DNA of 57,326 nt, from the NCBI GenBank assembly GCA_030533385.1, contig JAUNJG010000008.1, positions 1 to 57,326 of the forward strand. Reading direction: 5' to 3'. Numbering within the stretch: the first letter of the stretch is position 1; the number at the start of each line of letters is the position of its first letter. Positions 43,369 to 53,279 of this stretch are shown one piece after another. Both the position numbers and the translations under genes were made by a program. The DNA comes from Eubacteriales bacterium (lineage in GTDB: Bacteria; Bacillota; Clostridia; Lachnospirales; Lachnospiraceae). Under the pieces are notes generated by a model. That model searched no databases and was not told the DNA's origin. It saw only the letters and a list, made by a program, of their open reading frames with translations.

Positions 43369-44487
43369 TTATTCTGCCTGTGCGCTCTCTTCTCCTTCTA
43401 CTACATTAGCGTAACTCATGAGTGCCTTCAGCATTTTATTGTACACAATATCCTCTTTGATTTCGTCTTCTGTGTAGTATTCCATCACTTCTGCCTCATC
43501 TTCATATCCATAATCATCAATAAATGTCTGGATTTCCTTTTTGTAGTCCTCGTCGGAAACGGTGATGCCTTCTGCTTTCACCAGAAGATCCTGTACACAA
43601 CGCTGCTTCAAAGACTGCTGTGCATATTCTTCTACGGTTGCTCCATAGTATTCTTTTATGAACTCTTCCACGTTCATTCCAAAATAATCTGCCCACTCTT
43701 CATTTTCTATTGTCTGATTTTCAATCTCCTGCTGTACGATATCTTCAGGAAAAGCTTTTTTCTGCTTACAATTGTCCATCACCTGTTCCCACAAATCATC
43801 CTGTACTGTTTGCTCTGCCTCGCTGGCATAAGCATCTTCCAGCTCTTTTCTTGTCTGCTCTTTATATTCTTCTACCGTGTCACACTCTGTATTTTCTTTG
43901 ATAAATGCATCGGTAATTTCAGGGATGACTTCTTCCTGGATGCTGTTTATCGTCACTTCCATCTTACACTCTTTTCCGGCAACGGTATCATCATCATAGT
44001 CTGAAGGGAAGGTGTACTGAATCGCCACCGTGTCTCCCACCTTTGCTCCGGTCAGCTCGGCATCTAAATCATAGACATCCTCAATGCTGTACTCTCCGTC
44101 ACCAATCTGCGTGTCTATATCGCTCTCCGAGTAGTCCTCATTTTTCTTCCCGTCAATCGTGCAGGTGTAGTCCATGTTGACAAAATCTCCCTTCTGCACG
44201 GTATCACGATCTGTAATTTCTTTATAATCCGCATAGTCTTCTGCCAAAAGCTCCAACTGTTCTTTCACTTCTTTTTCGCTCACCTTCACCGGTTCCATGG
44301 TCACAGTCAGACCTTTATATTCTCCCAGCTCCATGTACTCATCGGCATCCAGCTTTACCTCTGTAACTTCCGCAGTCTTTCCGGCTTCCGTCGTACCTTT
44401 CTCCGGGGCCTTTTCTGAGCTTCCACACCCACTCATCACTAAAATTGCAGTGCCAAACAATGCAGCTGATATTAATTTTTTCGTCAT
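43369..44487 (-). CDS. Trigger-factor-like peptidyl-prolyl isomerase lipoprotein
   Basis: The 372-residue product has a lipoprotein signal with VMSGC (Cys about residue 21), so it acts outside the membrane. An FKBP-like PPIase domain follows at about residues 80-185 (VQKGDFVNMDYTCTIDGK, LTGAKVGDTVAIQYTFPSDY). The C-terminal region is a helical trigger-factor-type chaperone domain (EVIPEITDAFIKEN, then EYKEQTRKELEDAYA). It is unusually acidic. A role in folding exported proteins is inferred. It precedes tpiA by 28 bases with no terminator, so readthrough into the glycerol genes is possible. Confidence 0.88.
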   Translation of the reverse strand: MTKKLISAALFGTAILVMSGCGSSEKAPEKGTTEAGKTAEVTEVKLDADEYMELGEYKGLTVTMEPVKVSEKEVKEQLELLAEDYADYKEITDRDTVQKGDFVNMDYTCTIDGKKNEDYSESDIDTQIGDGEYSIEDVYDLDAELTGAKVGDTVAIQYTFPSDYDDDTVAGKECKMEVTINSIQEEVIPEITDAFIKENTECDTVEEYKEQTRKELEDAYASEAEQTVQDDLWEQVMDNCKQKKAFPEDIVQQEIENQTIENEEWADYFGMNVEEFIKEYYGATVEEYAQQSLKQRCVQDLLVKAEGITVSDEDYKKEIQTFIDDYGYEDEAEVMEYYTEDEIKEDIVYNKMLKALMSYANVVEGEESAQAE

Positions 44488-44635
44488 AAATACACCTCAT
44501 TTTCTTTTTGTTTCAATTTATCTGGATGATATTTACTCTACCATCACAGCAAAAAAAACACAACCGCTTTCACAATACTTTCATACACGAAAGTAACTCC
44601 GAATTAATATCTTTCGACTCTCCCGTTCTTTCTCC

Positions 44636-46339
44636 TTATTTTCGCTCCAATTTCGCCTGACGATACCTGCTGATACACGCCATCAATTCCTGCTTTCTCG
44701 GAAGAACGGGCTGTCCACAGGAATAATTTTTCGACACAAAATATTCAAATCCAACTTTATCAATACGTTGATATATGTCATCAGCCAGACTGCAAATCTC
44801 CGTTCCCTTTTTCACGTTGGACAATATCCATGCCATCAGATAGGCAAGCCCGATGGTTTGTCCGTCATCGGACAGCTGTTCCAGATAGCGGACGTCGATG
44901 GACTCCCTGTCGATGAGTACCGTGTCCGTTCCCATGGCTTTTACCTTCAACCTTCCCGTTTTTTCCGGCATCAGCTTTCTGGCAAATACCGGAAGCTTCG
45001 TATCGTCTTCCGGATAAAGTCCCAGGATTCCTTCTGATTCACAGATGGCTTTTGCCTGTTTTGTCACATCCTTCACTTCATAATGATCCATCTGCAATAC
45101 ACAGTCTGCCACTGACAGATAGTCACCCGAACTTCCCACCACAATGATAAAAGATACTCCGTGACGCTCACTGAGAGAACGGATGTGACAAAGCAGAGTA
45201 GTAATCGGTTCTTTTTCTTCTGATACAAGACGAGCCATCACCTTGTCCCGAATCATAAAGTTGGTTGCCGACGTGTCTTCATCCAATAATAAAAGACGAG
45301 AGCCCGTCTCCAAAGCCTCTATGAGATTCGCCGCCTGCGAGGTACTTCCGCTGGCATTTTCTGTGGAGAAATCCGTGGTATCCTGCTTATTAGGAAGATG
45401 ATTGATGAACATGGAAATATCTGTGTGCTTCACACTCCGTCCATCCTCCGCCCGGATTTTCATAGCTGTCTCTCTCGCTGCCACATATTCTCTTCCGTCC
45501 CCGGCAATGTGGTTATAAACGCCTTGCTCCAATGCTTTGAGAAGGGTGGACTTTCCATGATAACCGCCCCCTGTCACCACCGTGATACCTTCCGGGATGC
45601 CCATGCCCGTAATTTCTCCCTTGTGAGGAAGAGTAACGGAGATTCTTTTTTCTGGCGGAGAAGAAAATGCCACCGCATTTTTCATCGGCAAATCTGACAC
45701 GCCGCTCTCCCTTGGCAAAATGGATCCGTCAGCCACAAAGGCTGCCAGCCCCCGCACTTCCAGCTCTTTTCTCAACGCTTCCTGATCATCTGCCAGCCAG
45801 ATGGCACTTTGAAGCCGCTCTTTAGATTTGGCATCCCAGTTTTTATAAATCAGACAACTTTCTGCCAGCTTCGGCAATACTTCAAACAAAAGCTGTCCCA
45901 TCTCCCTTGCCAAAATACTTCTTCCTCTGGCTGGAAATCCCATCTCAAACCGCAGCTCCATTTTATCTTCAGAAAAGACAACGGCGATTCGCTCCATCAC
46001 CTTCTGTCCCGTCCGACAGGTTGTGATTCTTCCGCTTTTTCCTGAACCCATGACACTTTTATCCATGCGGCGCAGACTTCCTCCAAACCGCCGCAATACC
46101 TGATCTTCCAGAGAAAGCTTCCTCACCTTGCTTCTCTGATATTCTTCCGGAAATCCGTGATTCCTCTTGCTGATCTCAAACCGCAATCTGGAAGGGGAAG
46201 CAAACGGGTCCCCCTGCACATGATCTATATGCAACACATATCTCCCATAATCATAAGAACCTGCCAGACTCTTATACATTCCATAACTTTTATGATCCAT
46301 TTTCGGCAGCATCCGCCGCAAATCTTCTATCTTATTCAT
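44636..46339 (-). CDS. ABC-class P-loop ATPase of unknown function (COG3044 type)
   Basis: The 567-residue cytoplasmic protein belongs to the predicted ATPases of the ABC class. It has the Walker A-like GGGYHGKSTLLKAL near residue 255 and RLLLLDEDTSATNFMIRD as Walker B. IIVVGSSGDYLSVAD is a switch-like segment. The N-terminal half (SYGMYKSLAGSYDYGRY, DPFASPSRLRF) is typical of the family. No membrane partner is nearby, so it is not a transporter subunit. ATG 46339 or the GTG just before it is the start, with GGAGG upstream. It follows the TopB fusion by 104 bases and may be co-transcribed with it. Confidence 0.88.
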   Translation of the reverse strand: MNKIEDLRRMLPKMDHKSYGMYKSLAGSYDYGRYVLHIDHVQGDPFASPSRLRFEISKRNHGFPEEYQRSKVRKLSLEDQVLRRFGGSLRRMDKSVMGSGKSGRITTCRTGQKVMERIAVVFSEDKMELRFEMGFPARGRSILAREMGQLLFEVLPKLAESCLIYKNWDAKSKERLQSAIWLADDQEALRKELEVRGLAAFVADGSILPRESGVSDLPMKNAVAFSSPPEKRISVTLPHKGEITGMGIPEGITVVTGGGYHGKSTLLKALEQGVYNHIAGDGREYVAARETAMKIRAEDGRSVKHTDISMFINHLPNKQDTTDFSTENASGSTSQAANLIEALETGSRLLLLDEDTSATNFMIRDKVMARLVSEEKEPITTLLCHIRSLSERHGVSFIIVVGSSGDYLSVADCVLQMDHYEVKDVTKQAKAICESEGILGLYPEDDTKLPVFARKLMPEKTGRLKVKAMGTDTVLIDRESIDVRYLEQLSDDGQTIGLAYLMAWILSNVKKGTEICSLADDIYQRIDKVGFEYFVSKNYSCGQPVLPRKQELMACISRYRQAKLERK

Positions 46340-46443
46340 CACACTACAACCTCCTTTTTCTCTGTCTATCTCCCACTTACACAACTTCCATAACGCTCTT
46401 TCGTATATTTATCACAATTGTTACTCTCCCAATCCAACCTCAT

Positions 46444-49400
46444 TCATCTATCCCGCAATTTAAAGAAAAAAAAGCTTTGCACCTCCAAACTGCCCGACAG
46501 CAGCCGGTCAACAGAAATCCAGTCTCCAAAAGCGCTGGTGGCTCGCTTTGGCAGATAATTAGAATCCAGCAGAAGGAACTTCTTTGTCTTCTTATCATAA
46601 TCTGCAATCGCCACATAATGCCCCGGCACATGAACCACCGCCACATCTCCCTGCTGCAATTTTTCTTTCAACAAATCAATGCTGCCGCTTCGCCCGTCCC
46701 AGGCAAAATTATATTTTTTTCCAAATTTTTTACAGGCCGCTTTGAAAATACCGTCATCGGTTCCGCTGCCCACAATCCGATAATTTTTCTCCACCGCATA
46801 ATCCGCCAGCTCCATTACATCCATGTACTGACCGGAAAGGGCATATACTGCATTGACCGCTGATAAAATACCGCATCCCGCTGTTCCCATGCTGCCTCCT
46901 CCGCCATAGGGTGTGCCGCACCACTGGGGGTCATATTGAGTAAAGACCATGGGCCGCTCACTTTCAACCATCTTTTCCACTGCGCTGACTCTCCACTGTG
47001 TCTGCTTCGCATTCCTGCCATCGGTGAGCATCCAATGATTTCTTTCATTTTGGGCGACAAACTGACGGGTACTTACACTCTGTATGGCAAAGGAGCCGAC
47101 ATTTCTGTAAAAGCAAAACAGTCCATTCTCCCCGTCTTCCTCCTCTGTCCAGCACAGCTTTCCTCCATCTTCCGGTTTCACAGCCAGATACTTCCCCGTT
47201 TCCTGATTTTTCACGAAATATTCCCGGGCAGACACCGCCGTCAATTCTACGATATAAGGATTATAATTTTTAAAATTCGCCTGCTCTTTCATAGGAAGTC
47301 CGCCGTCTTCATCATCCTCGTAGCCACATTGCAGACGATAAATCCCATCAGCCAGGACTTGTTTCTCTCTCCCGTCATAACGCAAGCTGTCAGAAAAGTC
47401 TTCCTTTGTCATCCAACCGGTGGCGTACCCTCCCTTCGTCTCATATACAACCTGCCGTCCGCCATCATTCTCACTGACTGCTATCACGCCGGAATACTTC
47501 TTGGCCTTGTCCTGCACCTGACTAAAAGAGGAATCAGCGTACACATGCATGGTCTTTCTGATGGTGACGTACACCCCCGGATATTCCGGGTTTTCCAGGA
47601 AAGTACCCAAAGAAAACCAACCCGAACCTGCCTTCTCTCCGCTGACATAGTCTCCGTACAACCCTCTCTCAGAAGAAGCATATGCCGTCAGCTTCAGCCC
47701 GCTGCCATCCACCTGCGCCATCTCTTTTGACAGAGCGGCATCTTCATACACCGGCACGCTATCACATTGAATGGATTGGGCAGCCAACGGCTTTTCTCCC
47801 ATGTCATAAGGAAGAGAAGCTGCCTGAGTACGCAGACCGGATGCCATGAGGGCAGACAGGCAAAATAAAACGGCCAGACATAACTTCAGATTGGCAAGAG
47901 CATCGGCAAGACTGCTGTTCACCTGCTCTTTTTCTTCTTTTTTCATCTTTTTCATGTAGTTTGCCACATCTTTTCTGGATACCCCGGCACCCTCTTTTTT
48001 CCGACGCTCTTCAAAAGCCTTCATAGATTCCTTATGACCGCAGACGCAGACAAATTTCTGATTGTCTTTTTGACCAATCAATTCCATTTTTTTATGACAG
48101 ACCGGACAGCGGGCATTGGTCAGACGGGAAACTCGTTCCCGATGTCCACATTCTCTATCCTGGCATACCAGCATTTTTCCCTGTTTTCCGTTGACGGCCA
48201 GCATCCGCTTTCCACATTCTGGACAGATTTTATTGGTGAGGTTCTCATGGCGGAAGGTCCCGCTTCCCCCCTGAATCTCTCCGGTCAATTCTCTGGTATA
48301 GGAACGGATTTCTTTCATGAAGGCGTCCTGGCGCAGTTTTCCGGAAGCAATGGCAGACAGTTTCCCTTCCCATTCCGCCGTCAGCTCCGGTTTCTTTAAA
48401 TCTTCCGGAACAAGAGATAATAGTTGTCTTGCCTTGCCGGTGATATGGATTTCATTCTCTTTTTTCTCAATGAGAAAGGAACGAAAGAGCTTATCAATGA
48501 TATCGGCCCTTGTGGCCACCGTGCCAAGTCCTCCCGTTTCCTGCAAGGTTTTCGCAGCCTGCTTATCTCTGCTCTCCATATATTTTACCGGATTTTCCAT
48601 GGCCTGCAAAAGCGTTCCCTCCGTAAATCTGGCAGGAGGCTTTGTCTTGCCCTCCGTCCTGATTAAAACCGGAACACCGATTTTTTCTCCTTTGACCCAT
48701 GCAGGAAGCACCGTCTCCTCCTGCCCTCCCTCGTCAGATAATACTTCTTTATACCCTCTTTGCACCGGGACATTTCCCTTCGCCACGAAGGTCTCTCCTC
48801 CGCAGACTACAGTCACCGTAGTCTGCTCATATTCATACGGCGGATAAAGTACCGCCAGAAATCTGCGGACAACCAAATCAAAAATTTTCTTTTCGTCCAC
48901 AGAAAGCTGCGCCAATATGGCCGGCTGTTCCGTGGGAATGATGGCATGATGATCTGACACCTTTTTATCGTTGACAAAGGATGCATTGCCCCTGATATTT
49001 CCTCTCAAAATATGATTGGCATAAGTGCGGTACGGCCCCACCGCCACCGCCTTCACTCTGTCCTTCAACGTTTCCGCCACATCCACCGTCAGATAGCGGG
49101 AATCTGTTCTCGGATAAGTAAGTATTTTATGACGCTCATAAAGACTTTGCATCAGATTCAGAGTCTGCTTGGCAGAAAAACCAAATCGCTGGTTGGCATC
49201 TCTTTGGAGAGAAGTTAAATCATACAGTCCTTCCAGACGAGAAGATTTTTTCGTCTTCTTCACCCCGGTAACCTGTCCTTCTCCCACCTTTGCCTTCTCA
49301 TAGGCATTCTCTCTCGTTTCCTTAGAAAAAAGAGAAGAACTGCCACTTTTCTTTTCCTGCCAGGTAAAGGTCGTCCCCTTCCACTTCGCCTGCAAACCAT

Positions 49401-50040
49401 AATAAGACTTTGGCACAAAATGGCGAATTTCTTCCTCTCTGGCAGCAATCATGGCAAGAGTTGGCGTCTGTACCCTTCCGCAGGAAAGCTGAGCGTTGTA
49501 TTTACAAGTCAGTGCCCTGGTGGCATTGATTCCCACCAGCCAGTCGGCCTCAGCTCTCGCCACCGCCGCCCGGTACAGATTTTCATATTCCTTTCCATTT
49601 TTCAGATGGGCAAAGCCGTCCCGAATGGCCTTGTCCGTGACAGAGGAGATCCAAAGACGCTTCAACGGTTTTTTATTGCCCGCCTTGGCAAGAATCCACC
49701 TTGCCACCAATTCTCCCTCTCGCCCTGCGTCGGTGGCAATGATAATTTCCGAGACATCCTTCCGGATAATCTGTCCTTTCACCGCCTGAAAGTGTCCTCT
49801 CGTCTGAGGAATTACCACCAGTTTGAGCCGCTCCGGCATCATGGGCAAATCTTCCATCCTCCATGTTTGAAGCTTTTTGTCGTACCCTTCCGGATCGGCC
49901 AGCGTCACCAGGTGTCCCAGTCCCCAGGTTACGATATAATCTTTTCCTTCGATATAGTTTTTTGTCTGTTTTGTACAGTGAAGCACTCTGGCGATATCTC
50001 TGCCCACCGAGGGCTTCTCTGCAAGTACTAACTTCTTCAT
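46444..50040 (-). CDS. topB: DNA topoisomerase III fused in frame to a secreted-type C39-like peptidase
   Basis: The 1198-residue frame joins two unlike proteins. Residues 1-720 form a complete TopB: MKKLVLAEKPSVGRDIARVL Toprim start, DAGREGE acidic motif, catalytic Tyr309 in LTYPRTDSRY, and two CxxC zinc modules. They end in NSSLADALANLKL, as TopB proteins normally do. With no stop, a hydrophobic run follows (CLAVLFCLSALMASGLRTQAA, residues 721-741). It looks like a signal peptide without its basic start. Next comes a beta-rich region to about residue 1020 and a Peptidase_C39_2-like domain with Cys1056 (GTAGCGILSAV), His1141 (GHYVAIADYD) and LLLDSN. ATG 50040 follows GGAG by seven bases. The natural state is probably two genes. 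A deletion at about 47880 that removed the topB stop and the start of the peptidase gene would explain it. Assembly error is the alternative. Confidence 0.88.
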   Translation of the reverse strand: MKKLVLAEKPSVGRDIARVLHCTKQTKNYIEGKDYIVTWGLGHLVTLADPEGYDKKLQTWRMEDLPMMPERLKLVVIPQTRGHFQAVKGQIIRKDVSEIIIATDAGREGELVARWILAKAGNKKPLKRLWISSVTDKAIRDGFAHLKNGKEYENLYRAAVARAEADWLVGINATRALTCKYNAQLSCGRVQTPTLAMIAAREEEIRHFVPKSYYGLQAKWKGTTFTWQEKKSGSSSLFSKETRENAYEKAKVGEGQVTGVKKTKKSSRLEGLYDLTSLQRDANQRFGFSAKQTLNLMQSLYERHKILTYPRTDSRYLTVDVAETLKDRVKAVAVGPYRTYANHILRGNIRGNASFVNDKKVSDHHAIIPTEQPAILAQLSVDEKKIFDLVVRRFLAVLYPPYEYEQTTVTVVCGGETFVAKGNVPVQRGYKEVLSDEGGQEETVLPAWVKGEKIGVPVLIRTEGKTKPPARFTEGTLLQAMENPVKYMESRDKQAAKTLQETGGLGTVATRADIIDKLFRSFLIEKKENEIHITGKARQLLSLVPEDLKKPELTAEWEGKLSAIASGKLRQDAFMKEIRSYTRELTGEIQGGSGTFRHENLTNKICPECGKRMLAVNGKQGKMLVCQDRECGHRERVSRLTNARCPVCHKKMELIGQKDNQKFVCVCGHKESMKAFEERRKKEGAGVSRKDVANYMKKMKKEEKEQVNSSLADALANLKLCLAVLFCLSALMASGLRTQAASLPYDMGEKPLAAQSIQCDSVPVYEDAALSKEMAQVDGSGLKLTAYASSERGLYGDYVSGEKAGSGWFSLGTFLENPEYPGVYVTIRKTMHVYADSSFSQVQDKAKKYSGVIAVSENDGGRQVVYETKGGYATGWMTKEDFSDSLRYDGREKQVLADGIYRLQCGYEDDEDGGLPMKEQANFKNYNPYIVELTAVSAREYFVKNQETGKYLAVKPEDGGKLCWTEEEDGENGLFCFYRNVGSFAIQSVSTRQFVAQNERNHWMLTDGRNAKQTQWRVSAVEKMVESERPMVFTQYDPQWCGTPYGGGGSMGTAGCGILSAVNAVYALSGQYMDVMELADYAVEKNYRIVGSGTDDGIFKAACKKFGKKYNFAWDGRSGSIDLLKEKLQQGDVAVVHVPGHYVAIADYDKKTKKFLLLDSNYLPKRATSAFGDWISVDRLLSGSLEVQSFFFFKLRDR

Positions 50041-50156
50041 AATGCCACTCCGTTTTTTCTCCGACATTTTATCGGATTTCTTTTCATTTTTCCTATCCAC
50101 TGCTGTTTTCTTCGATAGGCGATAATATGCTCATCCTTATACAAGACGGACAGAAA

Positions 50157-50798
50157 TCATCTCCTGTCTCCCATATATTTTTTCAATTCCGGCAGGCTGA
50201 CATCGCATTTTCTTTCCAACCCTTCTAAAATAGAAGCCAGTCCATCTTTCACATGAACCGCATCAATGCCTAATGCTTTTGCCGCCTCGCAGTTCGCCTT
50301 TAAATCATCAAAAAATACTGCATTTTCCGGCGAAATGTCATAACGTTTCAACAAAGTTTCATAAATATCTCTGTGGGGCTTTATCTGATGAACATCAAAA
50401 GAGAAAACTTCACCGTCCACCAGGGAAAGAAAAGGGAAATTGGGACGGGTATGTTCCAGCAAGGTTTTTCCGTAATTCGACAAAATATATATTTTAAATC
50501 CCTTTTCATGGAGGGTGGAAACCAAATCCTCAGAATAATCAAAAGGAACACAAATCTCATAAAAATGCTTCCAGATGTGATTCATTTCCTCTGCATATTC
50601 CGGCGCCTCTTTCTTCATCTGCGCAAAAATTGTTTCATCTCCCCGGATTCCCCAGTCAAAATCTTCCCAGAGCGGACTTTGAAACATCGCCTTTGCCAAC
50701 CCTTCTTTTTTCTTTTTATCATATCCCATATCATCCAGTAAATTTCTCCAGCGGAAATTTACCAGAACCATCCCCATATCAAAAATGATTGTCTTCAT
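50157..50798 (-). CDS. HAD-superfamily hydrolase (YihX-like, subfamily IA)
   Basis: The 213-residue hydrolase starts TIIFDMGMVLVNF, giving the nucleophile Asp7. The second Asp of the usual DxD is Gly, as in the YihX-like group. YILSNYGK is motif II, the lysine is in HQIKPHRDIYETLL and the acidic motif is VFFDDLKANCEAAKALG. A sugar-phosphate or nucleotide phosphatase activity is likely; the substrate is unknown. It lies between lysS and topB, 116 bases before the latter, on the same strand. Confidence 0.88.
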   Translation of the reverse strand: MKTIIFDMGMVLVNFRWRNLLDDMGYDKKKKEGLAKAMFQSPLWEDFDWGIRGDETIFAQMKKEAPEYAEEMNHIWKHFYEICVPFDYSEDLVSTLHEKGFKIYILSNYGKTLLEHTRPNFPFLSLVDGEVFSFDVHQIKPHRDIYETLLKRYDISPENAVFFDDLKANCEAAKALGIDAVHVKDGLASILEGLERKCDVSLPELKKYMGDRR

Positions 50799-50849
50799 TC
50801 GTATTCCTCCATTCTCCTGACAAATTTCCTCCTACTAAACATACAAAAA

Positions 50850-50885
50850 GGCGCACAGACAATCTTCCTGTATCGTCTGTACGCC
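50850..50885 (-). terminator. Terminator after lysS
   Basis: On the minus strand GGCGTACAGAC pairs with GTCTGTGCGCC (one G-U) and is followed by TTTTTG. It ends the lysS transcript about 100 bases past its stop. Confidence 0.85.
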
Positions 50886-50982
50886 CCTATCTTCCGTCTT
50901 CTTCTGCCATATTCTTTGCCAAAAGAAAAGAAAATATTTTTTCTTACAGTGTGCGAAAAACTTCCGGCAGTTTACAGACCGA

Positions 50983-53028
50983 TTAATGAATAGCTGTCCC
51001 TTCCGGTACGCTGTCGTCCACAAAGATAACCTTGCAGCCGCAATCGTCATGAGTCGCTGCCAAAAGCATACCGTTGCTCTTGATACCGGCAAATTTTGCC
51101 GGTTTTAAGTTCGCCATAACAATAATTTTCTTTCCGATAAGCTCTTCCGGCGTATACTCATCACGGATGGAAGATACGATCACTCTGTCCCCCAGACCGT
51201 CAAACAACGTCAACTTCAGAAGTTTTTCTGCGTTTTTCACAACCTCACAGGCAGTAATTTTGCAGACGCGCATATCCATCTTGTCAAACTCGTCAATGGT
51301 AATCTGAGATTTCACCGGCTCGATGGCACTCCGTCTGGCTTCTTCTTCCGCCGCCGCTTTGGCTGCCGCCGCTTCCTCTGCAGCGATTCTCTCCGCCTCT
51401 GCCTTTGCCGCCTCTGCCAGCTTCTTCTCCTCCTCGGTCTGCGGCGTGGAAAAGTCCAGCAGCCCCAGATATCTTTGTGGCTCCACAGCGTACAAGAACA
51501 GATACAGTCTCGGTCCCGCCGCCTTTCCAATCATGAGATTGTAGGCATTTTTAAAGAAGTTGGCCTGCACTGCCTTTTTATTTTCCTCATTAAAGTTCGG
51601 ATCCGCTTCTCTCGGAATCGTATAGATAAATGTGTTAAGTTCATCTAAGTTATACTCGCCTTTTTCGATATAATCATGAAGAAGCTGAATCTCTTTTTTC
51701 TCTACCTCGGATAAGGTATTGTAATAATCCCAGTTTCTGTAACCCAACAGGGTATTCATATTCTGCGGCGCACATTTTTCCAACCAGTACTTTGCCAGAT
51801 CCAGCCTCTCGGCAAACTCTTCCTTTGAATATGGATTGCCGATTTTTTCAAAAACGGTCTCCAGCATGTCCGGGTTAAAATCTACCACAGAACCGAAGTT
51901 CACAATCTGCTGCATCGGCACCGGATAGAGAGTTCTTCCCTCAATCATGCAGTTGTGCATGATGCCTTCGATGTAATCAAAATTTTTTCCTTTGCCCGCC
52001 TGATAAACTTTGAGCATTTTATCGAACTCAAAATACTGGCGAAGAATCTCATCATCGAAACAGAAATCAAATGCCTTGTTCGGCTCTGATTTAGAATAAA
52101 GCCACAAAATTACTTCCGGCTGATAAATCTCCAATAATGTTTCCGGCGTCAGATTCAGACCGGTGGAACCGGACATTTTGCCCGTAGTTCCCTTGATGCC
52201 GATGAACTCATACCCCTTAAACATCGGCGCATTGATGCCGAAAATCTTTTTAGCAATGATTTTGCTGGTGTCATAACTTCCACCCGGACTTGCGTGGTCC
52301 TTGCCGCCCGGCTCAAAATCGACGCCCTCCACCATCCAGCGCATCGGCCAGTCAATCTTCCATGCCAGCTTACAGTTGAAATCCTTGCGGAAATCCCAGG
52401 TGCCGCTGTGGCCGCATTTACAGGTGTACTCGCAGGTCGTTCCGTCCTCGGAGGAGGATAAGATGGTCGTCTCGTCCTTTCCACAAACCGGACAGTAGAT
52501 ACTCACCGGATAGTAAGCTTCCCTCTCCTCCGGTGTTGCTTCCTGCTGGCGGAACTTATCTAAAATATCAAAAATTTCTTTTCTCTTCTGAATCGCCTGA
52601 ATCACATATTCTGCGTACTTACCACTCCGGTAATTCTCGCTCTGTCTTCTGGCATCCACCTTAATGCCAAAGCGGGACAGAGAAGCTTCAAACTCTTTTT
52701 CAAAATGCTCGGCATAAGAACCACAACATCCATAAGGGTCTTTCACATCCACATAAGGCTTTCCGATGTCCTCCTCCAGCTCCGGCGCAATTTCCTTTAC
52801 GTTTACCGGAACTTTGCGAAAACGGTCAAACTCATCCCAGGAAAATAACAGACGGGCTTTTTTTCCCTGTTTTAACAATGCTTTATATACAAAATAGCTG
52901 GTAGCAATGTCTCTGAAATTACCAATGTGAATGGAACCGGACGGGCTGATTCCCGCTGCACAAACGTACTCCTCCTTATCCGGGGACCTCTTAATAATAT
53001 CTTTTGCAATCTTCTCAGACCAATGCAT
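50983..53028 (-). CDS. lysS: Class I lysyl-tRNA synthetase with C-terminal OB-fold tRNA-binding domain
   Basis: The 681-residue enzyme charges tRNA-Lys. It is the class I type: the HIGH-like motif is GSIHIGN (residues 31-37) and the KMSKS-like motif is KMSGSTG (about 284-290). A zinc-type CPVCG...CKCG segment and WPMRWMVEGVDFEPGGKDH are also typical. The core ends near residue 525. An Ala/Glu-rich helical linker (about 526-570) joins it to a MetRS/Trbp111-like OB-fold (about 575-681; FDKMDMRVCKI, IVMANLKPAKFAG, GMLLAATHD). Class I LysRS is usually about 520 residues. ATG 53028 has AGGAGG seven bases upstream. Confidence 0.93.
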   Translation of the reverse strand: MHWSEKIAKDIIKRSPDKEEYVCAAGISPSGSIHIGNFRDIATSYFVYKALLKQGKKARLLFSWDEFDRFRKVPVNVKEIAPELEEDIGKPYVDVKDPYGCCGSYAEHFEKEFEASLSRFGIKVDARRQSENYRSGKYAEYVIQAIQKRKEIFDILDKFRQQEATPEEREAYYPVSIYCPVCGKDETTILSSSEDGTTCEYTCKCGHSGTWDFRKDFNCKLAWKIDWPMRWMVEGVDFEPGGKDHASPGGSYDTSKIIAKKIFGINAPMFKGYEFIGIKGTTGKMSGSTGLNLTPETLLEIYQPEVILWLYSKSEPNKAFDFCFDDEILRQYFEFDKMLKVYQAGKGKNFDYIEGIMHNCMIEGRTLYPVPMQQIVNFGSVVDFNPDMLETVFEKIGNPYSKEEFAERLDLAKYWLEKCAPQNMNTLLGYRNWDYYNTLSEVEKKEIQLLHDYIEKGEYNLDELNTFIYTIPREADPNFNEENKKAVQANFFKNAYNLMIGKAAGPRLYLFLYAVEPQRYLGLLDFSTPQTEEEKKLAEAAKAEAERIAAEEAAAAKAAAEEEARRSAIEPVKSQITIDEFDKMDMRVCKITACEVVKNAEKLLKLTLFDGLGDRVIVSSIRDEYTPEELIGKKIIVMANLKPAKFAGIKSNGMLLAATHDDCGCKVIFVDDSVPEGTAIH

Positions 53029-53200
53029 TCCTTTTCCTCCTAAACTAACCCTATGGTTTTTATCTCGATTCACCACCTGCGCTCTGATTCCAGGCGGGAA
53101 CTTACTCACATCTAACGCAAATACCCCATCGGCATTTGCCATAGAGAGCCATTTTCCTCATCTTTTCTCATCATAGAAAAAAGCTCATAGTCAATTAGAA

Positions 53201-53229
53201 ATTATAGCAAATGCCATGGGGCATTTCAA
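53201..53229 (-). promoter_or_regulatory. lysS promoter
   Basis: On the minus strand TTGAAA (53224-53229) lies 17 bases before TATAAT (53201-53206). The leader is about 165 bases long. I see no T-box signature in it. Confidence 0.75.
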
Positions 53230-53231
53230 GA

Positions 53232-53279
53232 TAAACTTATATTTTATTATCTTAGTAAACTTATATTTCATTATCTTAG
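53232..53279. repeat. 24-bp tandem repeat, two copies
   Basis: Bases 53232-53255 and 53256-53279 differ at one position (taaacttatatttt... versus taaacttatatttc...). The second copy contains the stop codon of the symporter gene. The first copy reaches the -35 of lysS within three bases. Confidence 0.9.

Noticed and set aside
46936..50031. Several plus-strand frames of 100-260 codons opposite the TopB fusion
   Set aside because: They are antisense shadows of a clearly coding minus strand and have no recognisable products.
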